A stretch of 64,000 bases of DNA, taken from Micropterus salmoides. Its lineage: Eukaryota > Chordata > Actinopteri > Centrarchiformes > Centrarchidae. The DNA is taken from the NCBI RefSeq assembly GCF_014851395.1, contig NW_024041484.1:3292831-3356830 (forward strand), in the 5' to 3' direction. Position numbers and translations under genes: made by a program. The notes under the pieces were generated by a model that was given only the letters and a program-made list of their open reading frames with translations, ran no database searches and was not told where the DNA came from. Positions 49,641 to 63,954 of this stretch are shown piece after piece; positions within the stretch are counted from its first letter, which is position 1, and every line of letters begins with the position of its first letter.

Positions 49641-50970
49641 TGTTTTGGCTCAGCAGCCAGAGCAGCTTTAGGTGGCAGCCTCATAGATGTTCTTAACCTG
49701 TAGCTGTAAGCTAAAAGCAAAAAGTTCAACAGAAGTTATGAAATGTTACATTTATCTGACACATTAAAATAGAATGTGTATGTATTTTTACGTCTTTTTG
49801 CCAGCTACTTGCGCCACATATTGGACATCCCTTTGCATAACTATTAAGTTGATTAGCTTGAAATATTGATGATAATACTGTACAGCAATCCTCAAATAGT
49901 CACAGAGACCAGTTCGATGGCAGGGAATACAGTGTCAGGGTGATTTACAGCACCTCCCTCCTGGGACAAGGAGAGGCGTCGTGGGAGAGGAGCAAGTAGG
50001 GAGTTAATGTGTAAGTAAGTATACATCATCCAACATGTTGATGAAGTCCAAGATTATTTATTTTTGTGAAGGTAGATGTTTATATTTCTGTGTTTTGAAC
50101 AACAAGACTTGTGTGATGCTGTACTGTGTTGAAACTCCTTGCTGGTAGAATCAGTACTGCAGTTTGGTTGGGTTTAGGCACCAAAACCACTTGGCTGGGT
50201 TTTAAAAAATATGACTCACAGATTCAGTGTTGTTGATGATGGGACTGTGTGTCGGATAAAAATTAGTTCAAAGGGCCGAACATGGAAGAATGAGCTCGCC
50301 AGGTTCATAGGTCTAATTGAATTTATTGAGTATTTGTTTGGAAAACACAAAAAAAACACTTATGTTTTTAAAATATTCAGTAGCAAGGCTTGGACTTTAA
50401 GCCTCAGTGGGTACTCTGTAGTGCAGTGCAGAACAAAAATGAGAAAACTAAATACATGAAGCTACAAGCTGCAGAAAACTGGAAGTGAGACAGAAATATA
50501 GACGGGATTCCAAGATCGTCTTAACCAGATCATTATTATGCCGCCATAAATTTTAGCGAGGAGTTCAGGCTGAAGAGTGGGACACACAAAGTGTCTGACT
50601 TTGATACCAGAGATCATGATTCTCAGCCGATCTCCTACCTACAGTCAGTGTGATTTCTTTTTGTTTTGTAATGATCTAACTAACTAGATTTCCTTTACCC
50701 TCACCAAGTAGTCTTTGTGACCTAAACCTAACCAAACACTGACCAAAGGTGGCAGATACTGTGAGGTGAAAGTGACAGGTGCATGCCAGTTTTCTGAAAA
50801 CATCAGGTTAGTTATTGTAGTTTGACCTGCTGATTTAGGCCGTTTATCAACTGATTTGAAGCTGCAACGGTGGCTGTGACACACAGCTCATGGTGGTGAT
50901 TAATGTACTTTAAAACCCTGAGCACCTGATTGGATACACTGCAAACAGGAAGTGCTAGTACACTGTTAAT
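49641..50970 (+). other. large1: probable large1 intron, no exon seen
   Basis: Contains a short dispersed-repeat piece near 50165-50205 (GGGTTTAGGCACCAAAACCA) that recurs in diverged form at about 58042-58085. Otherwise nothing recognised. Confidence 0.45.
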
Positions 50971-51750
<780 letters not shown>

Positions 51751-51758
51751 CTGTTAAT

Positions 51759-52459
51759 GGTGCCAATTTCCCAAAGTTATACAAATACAAATTGTACAAA
51801 TACAGGCAAAAAACAGGGCTGAAGTTGATTAATGAATCCATGGCAACATCATAATTCCTGTTTATATCCCCCAAGGCATCACGGTGCATTCACATGCTCT
51901 TCGGATGGTCCCATCTCCCGAGTTGTGAAGTTATTCGTCCGACTTCGGTGTGATCATGTGCTTTTAAGTCGTAATGTGGAAACAACATGGATGCTACTAC
52001 AAAGATGTTTTGGCCATTGTCATCCAAGTCTGCTGAAACAGTTTGAAGCTCTCTATTAAAAAGTGATTTTTGTCCCAGAGTTGTTTCTGCACCAGCTGAA
52101 ACCACACAAAAAAATGCTTGTACTGCAAATACTGCTAATAAATAACTTTTCTAATTAATCCTCGCGGGTCTATTTCTAACCGTTATAACGACTACCATAT
52201 TACAAATGACACGTTAGCAAAAAATGTACTGTAAATGCAATTTGATTTTGCCCCATTAATCAAACGTTTCTAACCATCAACCATAACGCCATGTTTCCAC
52301 GTGTATGACGTCAACAATTCTGCAATTCTGCAATTCATCCGACTTCAGGGGGCGTTCACATGAATTTTCCCAGTCGGGAAAGACTTTGAAAAGCCCTGCT
52401 CCTCACTGTCAGTAGATATACCCGACTAGAAGAGCACAAGACATTTTCCCCATGTAAAA
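51759..52459 (+). other. large1: non-coding, probable large1 intron
   Basis: Possible unnamed repeat with the words GTCCGACTTC and ATCCGACTTC and GCATTCACATG/GCGTTCACATG near both sides (51886-52378). I could not define element ends. Confidence 0.35.
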
Positions 52460-52650
52460 GTTTGATCAGCTTTAGTCTAATTACCCCAAACACCACCTTC
52501 TGTGTTGTGAAAGCCGATTTCTTCAGCTCAGCTAAAACCAAGGTTAAGTCTAGCCTCACTTTCTCAAATGAGAAAAATGTCATCCATGCTCCCATTTCCC
52601 CATGTCTGGATTATTGTTCAGCTTGTGGGTCTGGTTTTGCCAACTTCTAA
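52460..52650 (+). pseudogene. possible LINE reverse transcriptase fragment
   Basis: A 62-codon frame ends NVIHAPISPCLDYCSACGSG, resembling the 'HAFI-S-LDYCN' block near the C-terminus of RT in jockey/L2-type LINEs. It is short and the upstream part is not recognisable, so the call is tentative. Confidence 0.35.
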
Positions 52651-53508
52651 ATGGCTTTTCTTAGGTTAAAATGAACAAATGCTCTGACACTAGGAATTTT
52701 GGCTTTCCACTCAAAGTTTAATATTGTGTGGTTATTCGACATTGCCATGCCTCTTAATGACTACTCTGGGGCAGACAGTCTAACAAGAAATGCTTTAGTG
52801 AATGGATAAACCAATGAATTAATAAATGAGTATTAGCTTGAATTACTCTTGAGCATCTTATAACACAACACACAGTTGGCCCCAGAAAACCCGATTAGTA
52901 AATTCCATTTTTCATTCAAATTGGCAGTAATGTGGTCTGGAAATGCACGTTTTCTTTAAAATTTCTCAGTGAAATAAAGCGACTCTTTATTTTTCTCACA
53001 GGTAAGTCTCTCCCACATTAATCACTTATTTATTACTTTATTACTTCAACCTTCCTGCCTAATTCATTTAAGTTCCCTTCAAGGCGTGGTTGAACCTTTG
53101 TGTGTGTAAACGGACAACAGTCTTTCATATTCATAAGAGAGAGACCCCGGGGATTTCCATTTATGGAATTATATATATTATAACATTCCCTCTGGTAGCT
53201 CCAAAGTGGAAATTAATGCCCCTGTGTCAGCATGACTTACGCCTTTTTACAGACCCCACACACACAGGACTATAGAGAACTAGATCCTGAAACAATCAAA
53301 CAAATCATGTCTAATGTAGTGTTCCTGGAGCCACTTACATGACTTAGTTATACAGCAGCCTTCTCTCAAAATGTGGGGAAAAACACATCAGTAAAGAAGC
53401 TCTGCTGCCCCAGAGGTAACCTTTCTAACCAATGTCAACAAGACAAGTGTCCACATACAGGCTGTAATTTGATGTATGCGCCTGAAGGTTTTGTGGTTTG
53501 GCTTTTTG

Positions 53509-53510
<2 letters not shown>
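52651..53510 (+). other. large1: non-coding, probable large1 intron
   Basis: Nothing recognised. Confidence 0.4.

Positions 53511-53539
<29 letters not shown>
53511..53539. repeat. TG microsatellite
   Basis: 29 bp of alternating TG. Confidence 0.9.
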
Positions 53540-53541
<2 letters not shown>

Positions 53542-53693
53542 GTGATTGGCAGCTGTTGCTGTCAGTGTCTGGCTTTGAGATGGTGGTGGTGTCTCTGTTG
53601 TCAATCACAGCTGTTAGCAACATAAGCCTGGAATTCATTTCATGGTTATGATAAGAACTCTAGAGGAGGAGGAAGCTAAACTAGATTACATAA

Positions 53694-53965
53694 GAAAGGC
53701 AAGGCAAGTTTATTTATATAGCACATTTCAGCAGCAAGGAAATTCAAAGTCATTAAACTGCCAAGAGAAAAGGCAGCGGCAAACCGAAAAGTTTTCAGCC
53801 TTGTTTTAAAAGAAGAGAGAGTTGCAGATGATGTGCGTTTTGTGGGAGTTTGCTCCAGATATACGGTGCATGAAATCTGATTTTCTATGTTTTGACTCTG
53901 GGGACAGAAAGCAGACCCCCCATACGACCTGAGAGGTCTGGATGGGAATGTAAAATAGATAGGTT
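53694..53965 (+). repeat. fish 'GGCAAGTTTATTTATATAGC' dispersed repeat
   Basis: AAGGCAAGTTTATTTATATA followed by GCACATTTCAGCAGCAAGG, and later GATGATGTGCGTTTTGTGGG and CGACCTGAGAGGTCTGG, follow a very common teleost repeat. The class is not certain from sequence alone. Confidence 0.6.
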
Positions 53966-55689
53966 CAATGATGTTTTATTCATTTATAGTGCCAGATGAA
54001 GAATATTTGTCACTGAGAGTAACAATCATATAGCTTTCACACAGTTTTCTTGTTTCTATTTCAGTCACTTTCTAATTCCATCAGACCTTGTACTTGTCCC
54101 AGTTCTCCCATAATTTAACCACCATCTTTGAAGGTGTAGAACACTCCACCACGATGTAATTTGAGTCATGCAGAACATGACAGTTTCAGGTCTCTGTAAC
54201 TTGATTTAGCTCTGAATCAACAGTCTCAGGGAAGACATACAGCGATCTGCCTCACCACGACGCTTCAGCTTCGCCTCCCAATAGAATCATTGGCTGTAGA
54301 GTTTTGTTTCATCAAAAGCAGGAGTGGGCAAACTGTGTGCAGTCGAGGTCTTCACAGGTCTGATAGACTCTGAGGAACCAAGACCCAAACCAGGACCCGA
54401 GTCAGACTGGGTCTAGAATTCTACTCAGTCTAATTGGATTGGGTAGGGTCTTGTTTTACAGCCACAGGTCTCTCTGTGTCAGTATGTCTAATACATGAGT
54501 GGAACTGAATGGATCCAATCGTAATAATAAGCGACATAATGACAGCAAGGAATAATATTTTAGGAAACAAGGAACCTATGTAAACTTTTTTAGAATTATT
54601 TCACAGATATTAAATTGGTTAGAAAAGTATTATCTTCTGTTTAATTGTTGGTGCAGCCAGGAGGAGAGACTAGGTCCAAAGTGTGGGGCACTTGCACATC
54701 AAGTATTGTGGATTGCTCGTAATGACCACTTTCCTAGTTGTAATTTTGATTCCTATGGAATACATACGTACCTCAAAAACCAAAACAACTGTAACTGTAT
54801 CAAGATCACTTTTTACACTTCACATAGTTTTCATGGATCAGTTAATGTAACTATTATTTTTAATAACCTGTTCCTTTCATGTCCCTTCTTTTGAGTTCTG
54901 TGTTGCTGAATGTTGAAATTTAGTAGTGTCTGTTGGTCTTTAGGGCTCCATCTTCAAATTCAATATGCTTTGGTACTATTGAGTATCAAAAACAGAGGAA
55001 CTACATTAATAAGAACCTATATTTTCTGTCGTGCTGAGGAAACTAGAGTGTTAGGATTTGGTGTATACATAAGAAGTAAGTGTAATTAAAATAAAAGAAT
55101 AATAAATAATCTTTCAGATAAATTGAATTAAAACTCACACACAACAACATGTAATACAAGAGGCATCACTTGACCTGACCACAGGCATTAAACTACATAA
55201 AAGTATTTCTTTATATGGCTGATACATTTAGGAGTACAGCAACAAAGTCTGCTTTAAGACTTTAAGTCTGCTATTTTACATATCTTCCTTTTAGTAAATC
55301 TGAAAACACAATGGCTCTCAGTAATTTAATACTGCTATTAATTGTTTACTCAATTTGTAGCCTAAATGATATAATCTGAGTATGTAACAAGAACGAAGAT
55401 GTTTTATGTAGTTACAGAACTTTTCTGTAAAATGAACCACAGGGGTGTAATGTTATTACAGTATGGATTTATGTTTTAGTAGCAGTCAGGAGTACGATCC
55501 ACAGCTATAAGCACAGTCCTGTTTACAGCCACATCAGATGAAAATCCCAAGAGTCGCAGCCCTTGTAAGACATCGTTCACCAAGTAGTTAATATTTATTT
55601 GCAAATCCTTTGCAGTCATTGACTGAAGACTACAACCCACGGACGTCAGCAGATGGATGATCATGGTGATATTTAGCTCTGTTTTATAG
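53966..55689 (+). other. large1: non-coding, probable large1 intron
   Basis: Nothing recognised; AT-rich with short frames. Confidence 0.4.
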
Positions 55690-56065
55690 TTCTGTCATAA
55701 CTAACTCCAATGTTTTGCTGTTTAGACTCCTTCTTTACCTCATTGCATTCCAAAACTTCAATATTTTTATACATCATGTGTATTCTAGTTTATTCTCTAT
55801 ATTGGGTATTCTAGAGATAGAATCTATAGAGCTATTAATACTTATATTTATAGAATATTCTAAGCTTTTTCTGTTACTCTGCATTGAGCTATTTTAACTC
55901 ATTTTATTATTTGTGTTTAAAATGAGTATACATATAATTTAGTGTTGATATTTTTATTTATTTACTGCAATGCCTTGATAACTTGCTGCTGTAACAAAAG
56001 AATTTCCAAATTTAGGATTAATAAAGTATGTCTGTCCGTCCCTTGCTCCATCTGTCCATATGTCC
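55690..56065 (+). mobile_element. LINE 3' end fragment
   Basis: An AT-rich segment ends with CTTGATAACTTGCTGCTGTA and CAAAAGAATTTCC, then ATTAATAAAGTATGTCTGTC and repeated GTCCGTCC. 'Gctgctgtaac-agaatttcc...aataaagtat' is the usual 3' end of a fish non-LTR retrotransposon. 5' truncated. Confidence 0.55.
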
Positions 56066-57575
56066 GTCCGTCCCTTGCCAAATTGACAGAAACACAATCA
56101 TTTATTCACATTCTTCTCATGAATATGCAGGGGGTGGGTTGATGCCTGAAGCTAAACAAAATGCTGCCTTCTTCCCAATAATTGGGACATTTGTGTTTCT
56201 GGAACTTTGTTATTCCACTGTGGAAAACCTGCAAGTAAAGTGTAATGCAAATGTGGACCCTAGTGTTGTCCCAGATCACAGCAGGAGGGCGTTCAGAAAT
56301 AGGCCTGTCACAATCATTACATGATCACCTGATCGCGATTATTTGACCTGACTCATTTTGCGTAATTGTTAAATTCCACGACCAGATTTTGCAGTTGAAT
56401 ATTATTTATTATCTACATGTTGATTTGTAGCCATATTTGCTTCTTGTGTAATCTGGGTCTACTCTGAATAGTTAGAATTATATTTTGTTTGTCACTGTAA
56501 TGCAAAATAAGGAAGTACGCGTATGTCCATTCAGGGCGTATGTCCATTCAGGACCGCCTGCCGACACTGATCCACACTTCAGACAGTGAGTCACTGGTGC
56601 AGATTGGAGCAGCGCAGTTTCCTACTTTTGGAATCAACAGCAATAATGGCGGCCTTCCTTAAATGTACAAGAGGAATCCGTGTGAGCTGTGGGGATATAA
56701 CACAAGAAACATGGTGATTTAAGGTTTGCACTCTGTGGTTTGGAACCTACGGGTGCGTTTTGTTGAGGCAAAGAAACTCTACCTGAGCATGAGGTTCATG
56801 TCAGGAAAAAAGAGCTTGGCCGTATAGATCTTACTGCTATAGGGGAGAGGTGCTAATAACGGGTCTCTTTATTTATAGCAGAGAGTCTCACCGACGGCTG
56901 CAGCAGTGCCTTTGACAGCTCTGGGGGAAATTGTGCTGGAGAACATTTACAGAGAGTCCCTGCTTAATTTCATTATGTTTAAACCCAGTTTAAAGTTGTT
57001 GTGCAATGTAATCAGACCAAACGGCTGATCTGTCATGTACAATTCGCTAGATCATTATTTATTCCACAAACATGTTTCCCTCGCCTATTTGTCACATAAA
57101 CTCTATGGACCAAAAAAACACCTCAGGCGAGTATAAAACATTGTTTTGTGGAAGTTTTGTTGAATTTTGTTGCTTCCATCCAGATTTCTAATTAGATCAT
57201 TTATACAAAACATGCTCGGATGAAAACGTGGACCCTGTTGCATTCCCAATTGAAAATAAAATCAAACGTCCTTCTACAGTAATTAACTGTCTTGAACTGC
57301 TACACAACAAGATGTTTAAAATACGTACATGTAGTGCAGCAGAGGGAGAGGTGAAACAATGCTTTAGAACACACGTGTGGGTGAACTATTTGCAGTTTAA
57401 TTGATAGCCTACTCCTTTGCCTGTGTCCGCATCATTTTGACAAGCAGCCACTGAAAACAAACAACATGCAATATGACTATGAAATCATAAATCGCACTTA
57501 TTAGTATGAAAATGAATCATCAACTAAAAGTTCACGATGGTGACAATCCCGTTCACATAGGTTGTTTCTTCCTGC
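56066..57575 (+). other. large1: non-coding, with one hAT-like end
   Basis: ATAGGCCTGTCACAATCATT near 56300, followed by GATCGCGATTATTTGACC, resembles one end of a hAT-type element; no partner found. The remainder is unremarkable. Confidence 0.35.
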
Positions 57576-57890
57576 TAGGGCTGACCCCGAATAGTCGAAG
57601 ATTCGATGCTTTGATGGGCGGAGCCTGATTCAGCTGTCAATCTCACAGTCAAATCTTCACAGTGGTGTTATGAAAGTAGGATAATACCATTTTGGCACTA
57701 TAGGGGTGCTCTATGTCTCATTTTACATAGAACTACAGATTTTCTCCCAATAAGTTAATGTATAGCCTATTATGATACAAATTTCAACATAATGCTGTAA
57801 ATGAAAGACACTTTCAATAAATCTTTGTGAATAAATCCAAAATTTTAACCCAACACTTAAGGCCGAGTTGTCGGCACTTCGCAGGACGTT
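57576..57890 (-). mobile_element. truncated relative of the 50971-51750 MITE
   Basis: Begins TAGGGCTGACCCCGAATAGT and follows the complement of the right part of the 50971-51750 element (GATGGGCGGAGCCTGATTC, TTTTACATAGAACTAC, TTTTCTCCCAATAAGTTAAT). The match fades near 57890. No second end and no CT array. Confidence 0.75.
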
Positions 57891-60607
57891 CAGATCATTA
57901 ATAATCATTGATGAATCACAAAAAAAATATTATATCGTTTTTAACCCAGCAGAGCATTTTACTGCTCCTACTGGCAGTGTTTGTCCATGTTTTACATGAC
58001 GATAAACATGATGGCTAACACTGTGAAACAGTCATTTTGCTTAGGTTTAGGCAACAAAAGCTACTTGGTTAGGTTTAGGAAAAGGTTGTGATTTGAGTTA
58101 AAGCAAGTAAATTACAAGTCATGTGATAGAAATCAATAACAGAAGTCACGTGACGGAAGTCAGTGAGGCTATTTAACTTAAAATAAATAACTCAATTCAT
58201 GTACTTGGTTTCACATGGTGGAGTGAAAGTCTGAGGTTTGACCCATCTGACCACCCAAACTCAAGTTCTCCCTTTGCTACCGTCGCTGCCACAATAAACG
58301 TAAATATGAGCCATAATAACACGATGAAATGTCCTATATAATCGCTTTTCTGGTGAGGACAAGGCTCCGGGTGAAAAAGATGTTCATGAAGGATTTTTTT
58401 TATTAGATATCAAAAGAGAACCATGCTGTAGGATTGCCTGGATAATATAAATTTCTCTCTCTCGCTCCCTCTCTGTGCAGGGGCAGATATTTCATGTCAC
58501 TGTGGGTGGGGGACAATAAAACAAAACAATCTCATCACTAGAAAGTCTGCTGCTTATCTGTCACCCCTACCTTGGTCTCCTGCTGTGTTGTCTGCCTCTT
58601 GTCCTTCTTCCAGGTTTCAGAGCAGTAGAGAGTAGAGACAAACAGCATCCCCATAACCATAGCAACTCACGCTCACTCCAGCCTGAGAGGAGAGCGAGAG
58701 CTGAGATTACTCTGAGCTTCATGCAGGGGAATAAATTAGTCCGCAGTATAATAGACTTTTGTAGATTTCTCTCTTTCCCCTGATGGTCTGAATAACTCAC
58801 TCTATCTGACGCTAGTGTCTTTTTAGAAATAAAGTCTCTGAGGGTCTGAAAAAGGTAGGCAGCGGACCAAACCACTATGAGTGGGGAGGACGTAATCTTT
58901 CAGAACTTAAAAACGCATTTGACTCGAGTAGAAAACGAGAGCTGTTAACCATTTGTGTACCAAATACAATGATGGATGGACAACAGTCCGTTATACACAT
59001 ATATTTTTGGATTAAAATTGTTGCTAGGGACAGTTTAGTAGTCGCTGGAGATTGGTAGGAACTTGCCTCTACTGTCCCTCCAAAATTCCATGCCCATGTC
59101 TATGTGTGTGGATATAGTCAGATGTCATGCTGAGAGATTGTGTTTTAGAATTATGTGACAGCCAAGCCGCTCCCACGAAATAAGTAAACTGGGAAAAGAT
59201 GGAAAATTCCTTAGGGACGGAGACAACACACACTGCTGGATGAGTTCTCTCTCTCGTGTATGCAATAAAAGGAACTTGTATTCGCAGATCCGCTTCACTG
59301 AGCAGTGCCTGAGATCTACCCAAAGTAGACAAAATCTCTCTACAACAGCGCGAGGACGCGCATGTGCATGTGATGCACGTTTCTGCAGAGGGCAAATTAA
59401 GAGACACATTTTTTAACCGGGGCTATTCCCAAAGTCAAAATCAGCAAATTTAGGCACTTCAAAAAGGAGACTGTCAATATTGTTGCTCACTTTCCGTTCC
59501 TTCCTGCCTTGCATGGAACACTAACACATTAAGTACACATAGTCTGGATCCAGTACCCTTTAAATGCTCTCTTTGGTTCTGAATGACATTACTACCATCT
59601 GTCAAAGGCCTAAAAAACCACAGGTCCACTCTGAATTCATAATAATTTTTGATTCCATCTGTATGCATATGGCACATGATTGCACCTGAAATATAGTGAA
59701 TTGTAGAGACATGCTAAATGAAATAAATACAGTATATTCCAGTGGTACTTAAGTGAATACTAGGGTCAGCAGAAACACAAACACATGCTCCATCAGTCTT
59801 AGGAGCTTACTACTACACAAGACATGTTCAGCAATGTCATGATTTAGAAATGCTTCCCGGGGAAACTAAACAAACTTAAAAGAAAAAGAAAACAGCCCCA
59901 GTGTCCATGCAGTAGCAGTACAGTAAAATAAAAAATGACTGATCGTAAACATGATACATGGTGCCATGATGTAATATAGCATAAATAATGTTGGGGGAGT
60001 ATTCAAACCTGTAAGCAGCTGTCACACCAGCCAACAACACTCAAGGTCACTAATCCAGGCAGTTCATCAGTTTTTCTTGTTATGCTGCGGTGAGTCCCTG
60101 CACGATATCATCCACATCATACCATCACTGCCAATATCAGGATTAGGCATCTGACACAATCCATCTGTCCAGACACGCACACATCCTGTTGGAGGCGCGC
60201 ACACCATGCTGTGCATCAGTAGGGCTACCATAAGGCTCATCAAACCTTTTGTCGATTAACACATGCTTTTACCACGCATTTTATTAATGGGTAGTTTATG
60301 AATGATTATTAGTGGAGTTAATTTAGTAGTTTTGTCTACTCAGATATCAGATATGTCAAAGTTTGAAAGAGAAAATAAAGGGGAAGGTCTAAAACTGTTG
60401 TTAAAAACTTTCTGAAAACCCACTTCCTGCTTCAACTCAGTAGGTGACCTCAGCACTCTGAACATTGTTCCACAGTTGTGACATTCTCTACAGAACCCTT
60501 GGAGGGAAATCTAAATATGATTTGCCTTCTCCAGCAGCAGATTGAATCTTAAAAGGTATTTTTGAAGGATCCTTTTTCTGCCCCAGGAAAAAAACATCAT
60601 TTAAATC
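57891..60607 (+). other. large1: non-coding, probable large1 intron
   Basis: Includes a dispersed piece at about 58040-58100 (TAGGTTTAGGCAACAAAAGC) related to 50165-50205. Open frames on the minus strand at 58567-59409 have no recognisable domain. Confidence 0.4.
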
Positions 60608-60730
60608 TAGGGATGCACCGAATATTCGGCCACCGAAATTAATCTGCCAAAAATAGCAAAAAAAGTACTTTCGGTGTTTAGCCTAAGTTAAGTCTAAAAT
60701 AAAGTATTTTAATAAACTGCATAGATACAT
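60608..60730. repeat. hAT-like terminal fragment
   Basis: TAGGGATGCACCGAATATTC, then GGCCACCGAAATTAA, is the familiar end of a fish hAT-type element family. No inverted partner was seen downstream, so this is a truncated piece with an approximate right limit. Confidence 0.55.
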
Positions 60731-61549
60731 TTTTAATGCCATGTGACTAATCGAAGTAAAGTACAGCATGCGGAAGTCATAATGGGGCTAATTCAATCAA
60801 TGATCTATCGTGAGTACACAGTTTTCCTGTGCAAAAAGGGATCAATGATAAAATTATTTGTGTGCTCACTTTCAGTTTGACGTTTAAATAAAGTGGTTTA
60901 GATAACCTGTCTGAAATCTGACTGCTTGTGTTTATTGCCCCATTGGATTTGCAGGGATGTCACTGTGTTCCCAGAACAGTGTTACTCTTACTGAATGAAA
61001 AGAAATGATGGCTCAAAAAAAAAAAAAAAAGTAAAAATTCCCAATTTGTGGTGTGCCAGAATTTTCTGTTGTGGGTTCTTTTGTAAGCTATTTTAAGGTT
61101 TGCAGTCAAACATTTGTGCTGTCAGACCAATGTAATGCGTAGCCTACTTTTTGGTTGCAACCGGTCGTACTGTTTTCCCTTTTCATTTCAATTAAGACTA
61201 AAGCAAATAGCATCTCAAACGGATCCCACACATCTCTCTGCATCCCACAATTAATGCAGTGATTGGTTGGGTGAGTTAAGGTGTGAAAGCTGTCTTTTTT
61301 AAATTTTTCGTAAAACTACTTCTCTTTCATGTGAACACCAGGGTGTAGCACCATGAATACCTTTTGAGGAGAGTGTGCTCTGTTATCCCCATTTGTACGA
61401 TTCATAGTGTTGAGGCTTCAAAGAAAGAGATCAGAGAGGCCGTGTGATGCAGACAGGAGGAGTCTTTGAATGTGGCCATTCAGCTTTACACACTTTTGCC
61501 TGTAGATGTGGTTTAGCAACATGTTGAGTTTACGAACTCTTTTGTTTTT
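60731..61549 (+). other. large1: non-coding, probable large1 intron
   Basis: Contains an A run at 61014-61030. Nothing else recognised. Confidence 0.4.
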
Positions 61550-61782
61550 ACGGCGGGTTGCCTGTTAATTAGAATATCGGCGGTTCGATTCCCCAGCTCC
61601 TCCAGTCTGCACTGGAGTCCAGTGTCCTTAGAGCCAAGGTACTGAACCCCAAATTGCCTGGCTGTCCCATCAGTGCATGAATGTCTGTGAATGGGTGAAT
61701 GTGATGTAGAGTATACGCACTTCAAGTAGTTGTAAGACTAGAGAGGCGCTATACAAGTACAGACCATTTACCATTCTATGAT
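61550..61782 (+). repeat. tRNA-derived SINE-like element, degenerate
   Basis: A perfect B-box match GGTTCGATTCC at 61582-61592 sits in a tRNA-like head. The body then reads AAGGTACTGAACCCCAAATT, GTGAATGGGTGAATGTGATG and GGCGCTATACAAGTACAGAC, ending CATTTACC, a common fish SINE-like repeat. The A box is not clear, so it is an old copy. Confidence 0.65.
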
Positions 61783-62485
61783 ACATGCACTATCTTGCTG
61801 TACTTCCACTAAATGGTGTTTAAAAGAAGAATTCACCATTGACCTGATGGATGTAATTTATTTGTGTTCAGTGGGAGTTCTTTTCTAATGCAGTACTGTA
61901 AGTCACCTTTCTGCAAGCTTTTTCATTGAATTGTGTGGTTGTGAAGCTATAAATTCCTAAAATACTAAGAATAGAGCTCCACAATCTCTGTATCCTTTGT
62001 GTCCTGAGGGATGTTTCCCACTGCTTTTGCTCCAATATAGGGTTAGGTACACACTGGAGTTAATAATGAATAGTATTTCTTGATGCTGTTTACTCCATCC
62101 ACCTTATCCAAGCGATTAGACAAAATGGAGCCTGGCTGTTCTACTTGTATGGAGGTGTTTCGAGCTGTCTGCCAGGTGAACAGATGCCATCGCATGACGG
62201 ATGTGTTGCCACAGCCCAGAGGATATCTGCCTGAGAGCAGGAGGGAGAGGATGGAGCATTGCAGCTGATGACAATTAAACAATTAAATCTGACACACATC
62301 AATGCACTGGGAGCATGGCATCCAAGACAGTCCGATTTTGAGAGTCCCAACTATATATATTTTGATGAAGTTCAAAGTATCAACAGTGAGTTCAGAGGAG
62401 ATTTGGGGGTACATTGTAGAGCAATAACAAAAGAACCTCCCTTGTGCAACTGTTTGTGTTTCTTCAACTGGGTGAAAGATACATA
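61783..62485 (+). other. large1: non-coding, probable large1 intron
   Basis: Several overlapping frames of 62-79 codons, none with a recognisable motif. Confidence 0.35.
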
Positions 62486-63954
62486 GGGCCGGATTTACTA
62501 ACAACCCGAATAAAGAGTATTAAATTGCGTGTGCATTCTAAAATATTGCACGTGCAATTGTAGCACCTGTTATGGGTGATTAACTAAGAATTATTGTGTA
62601 GATGACAACAGGAGCAAACACAATGGAGGTGGAGGGTTTTGTGTCTTAATGGAGAGTCGGGAGGGAAAGCAGCCACTGCGTAAAAACCTTGGTTTGTTTT
62701 GTTCACTGCGTGTGTGTGGAAATCGAATGTAGGGGAGACTTTTTTGCTTCAACAACTATTAAGTCACTGAATTTTTTAGCTAGAGTTCTCAAATTTTTCT
62801 ACAAAGTACTACAAATGGCACCAATTCAATCCTCTACAAGAATATCACAGACCTCGTGAGTTGATGTCAAATGCAATGTGTTTCCTTGTTACAACCTGCT
62901 TCTTACAACACATGCTGGGGTAGGTTGTAACAATCACACAAAAGAATCAAAAATAGAAGCCACGCTATATGATATGCTTCCAAAACAGGTAGAGATATCA
63001 AATAACAATGTTTCTTTCTTGCTGTAACAGACTTTGTCTGATGACTCGCACATGGATGATCGTCTATCAGCCCAACCCCACTAACTATTTGGGACAGCAC
63101 ACCTGAAAAACAGGCTTTGGGAAACCCCAGCAGAAACAGCTACAGTACGCTGGAATGACCCAGACGTGAGGAAATGCCAGCAGATCGTGCTCCAACCAGC
63201 CAGAGGGAACAATCACTGACCGTCCGCACCGTGATCTCCTGGCCCTGGCCCCGTACGCCCCAACGCCCCATTCCCTCTCCGATACTTACAATGGGTTGGG
63301 TCACTATTATACCAGCGAGCTGTGAACAGTTGGTGATCGTTCCCTCTGGCTGGATGAATTTTACTTGTGCACTACTGCAGCTAGGGGCTCTCGCAGCGCC
63401 ACGCAACTTTCTAAATTCTTCCATCTCACAGAGAAAAGAAGTCAGGTCGAAACCAAATTTGCTGTATTAGCATGAATGTTAATAAAACAGTATTGCCAAA
63501 GCTAAAGGAAAATACAAAAAACAAACAATTCAATTCATATAGTTCATCGAATACATAAAATAAAATAATTTTATTTCTATATATTGGATATAGAATAATA
63601 TCTAATATTTTTAATTTCTCTACGTCTTCTTTCATTACTGTGTCCCCTTGCAACAATAACAGCAGCCATCTCTGTGCAACACTTGGCGGTTTGCACCTTC
63701 CTTTCAAACGTATTAAATACAGATGCTGTTGCACTCACATGAAATTGCTTTTCAGCTTGTTAGATCACATTGCGTGTATTAAATAAATGTATTTGCATGT
63801 TACCCTCCCATTACTTTGCAAAATAAAATTGAAACGCCCCAAATTGCATTTTCATTAAGGCAAAAGTAGTAAATGTACAACAGGCGTGTTAATTTGCTGG
63901 TGCCATCAAGTTTGCACATGTTTTTACTCACGCAAACCTATAGTAAATCTGGCC
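62486..63954. mobile_element. candidate 1.47-kb DNA transposon with inverted ends
   Basis: The left end GGGCCGGATTTACTA and the right end TAGTAAATCTGGCC (complement GGCCAGATTTACTA) are near-perfect inverted ends with TA dinucleotides outside both. Subterminal text also looks alike on the two sides (GCGTGTGCATT, GCACGTGCAATTG on the left; GTTTGCACATG on the right). The interior has only frames of up to 102 codons and none that I can assign to a transposase. The class is undetermined; PIF/Harbinger-like or Tc1-like derivatives are possible. Confidence 0.55.
63196..63351. repeat. internal inverted repeat (hairpin)
   Basis: CAGCCAGAGGGAACAATCAC near 63198 is mirrored by GTGATCGTTCCCTCTGGCTG near 63332-63351, about 20 bp arms with one mismatch separated by about 115 bp. 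It lies within the candidate element at 62486-63954. Confidence 0.65.

Noticed and set aside
58567..59409. Three minus-strand frames of 94-112 codons as exons of an antisense gene
   Set aside because: They overlap in different frames, with no splice signals or known domain seen.
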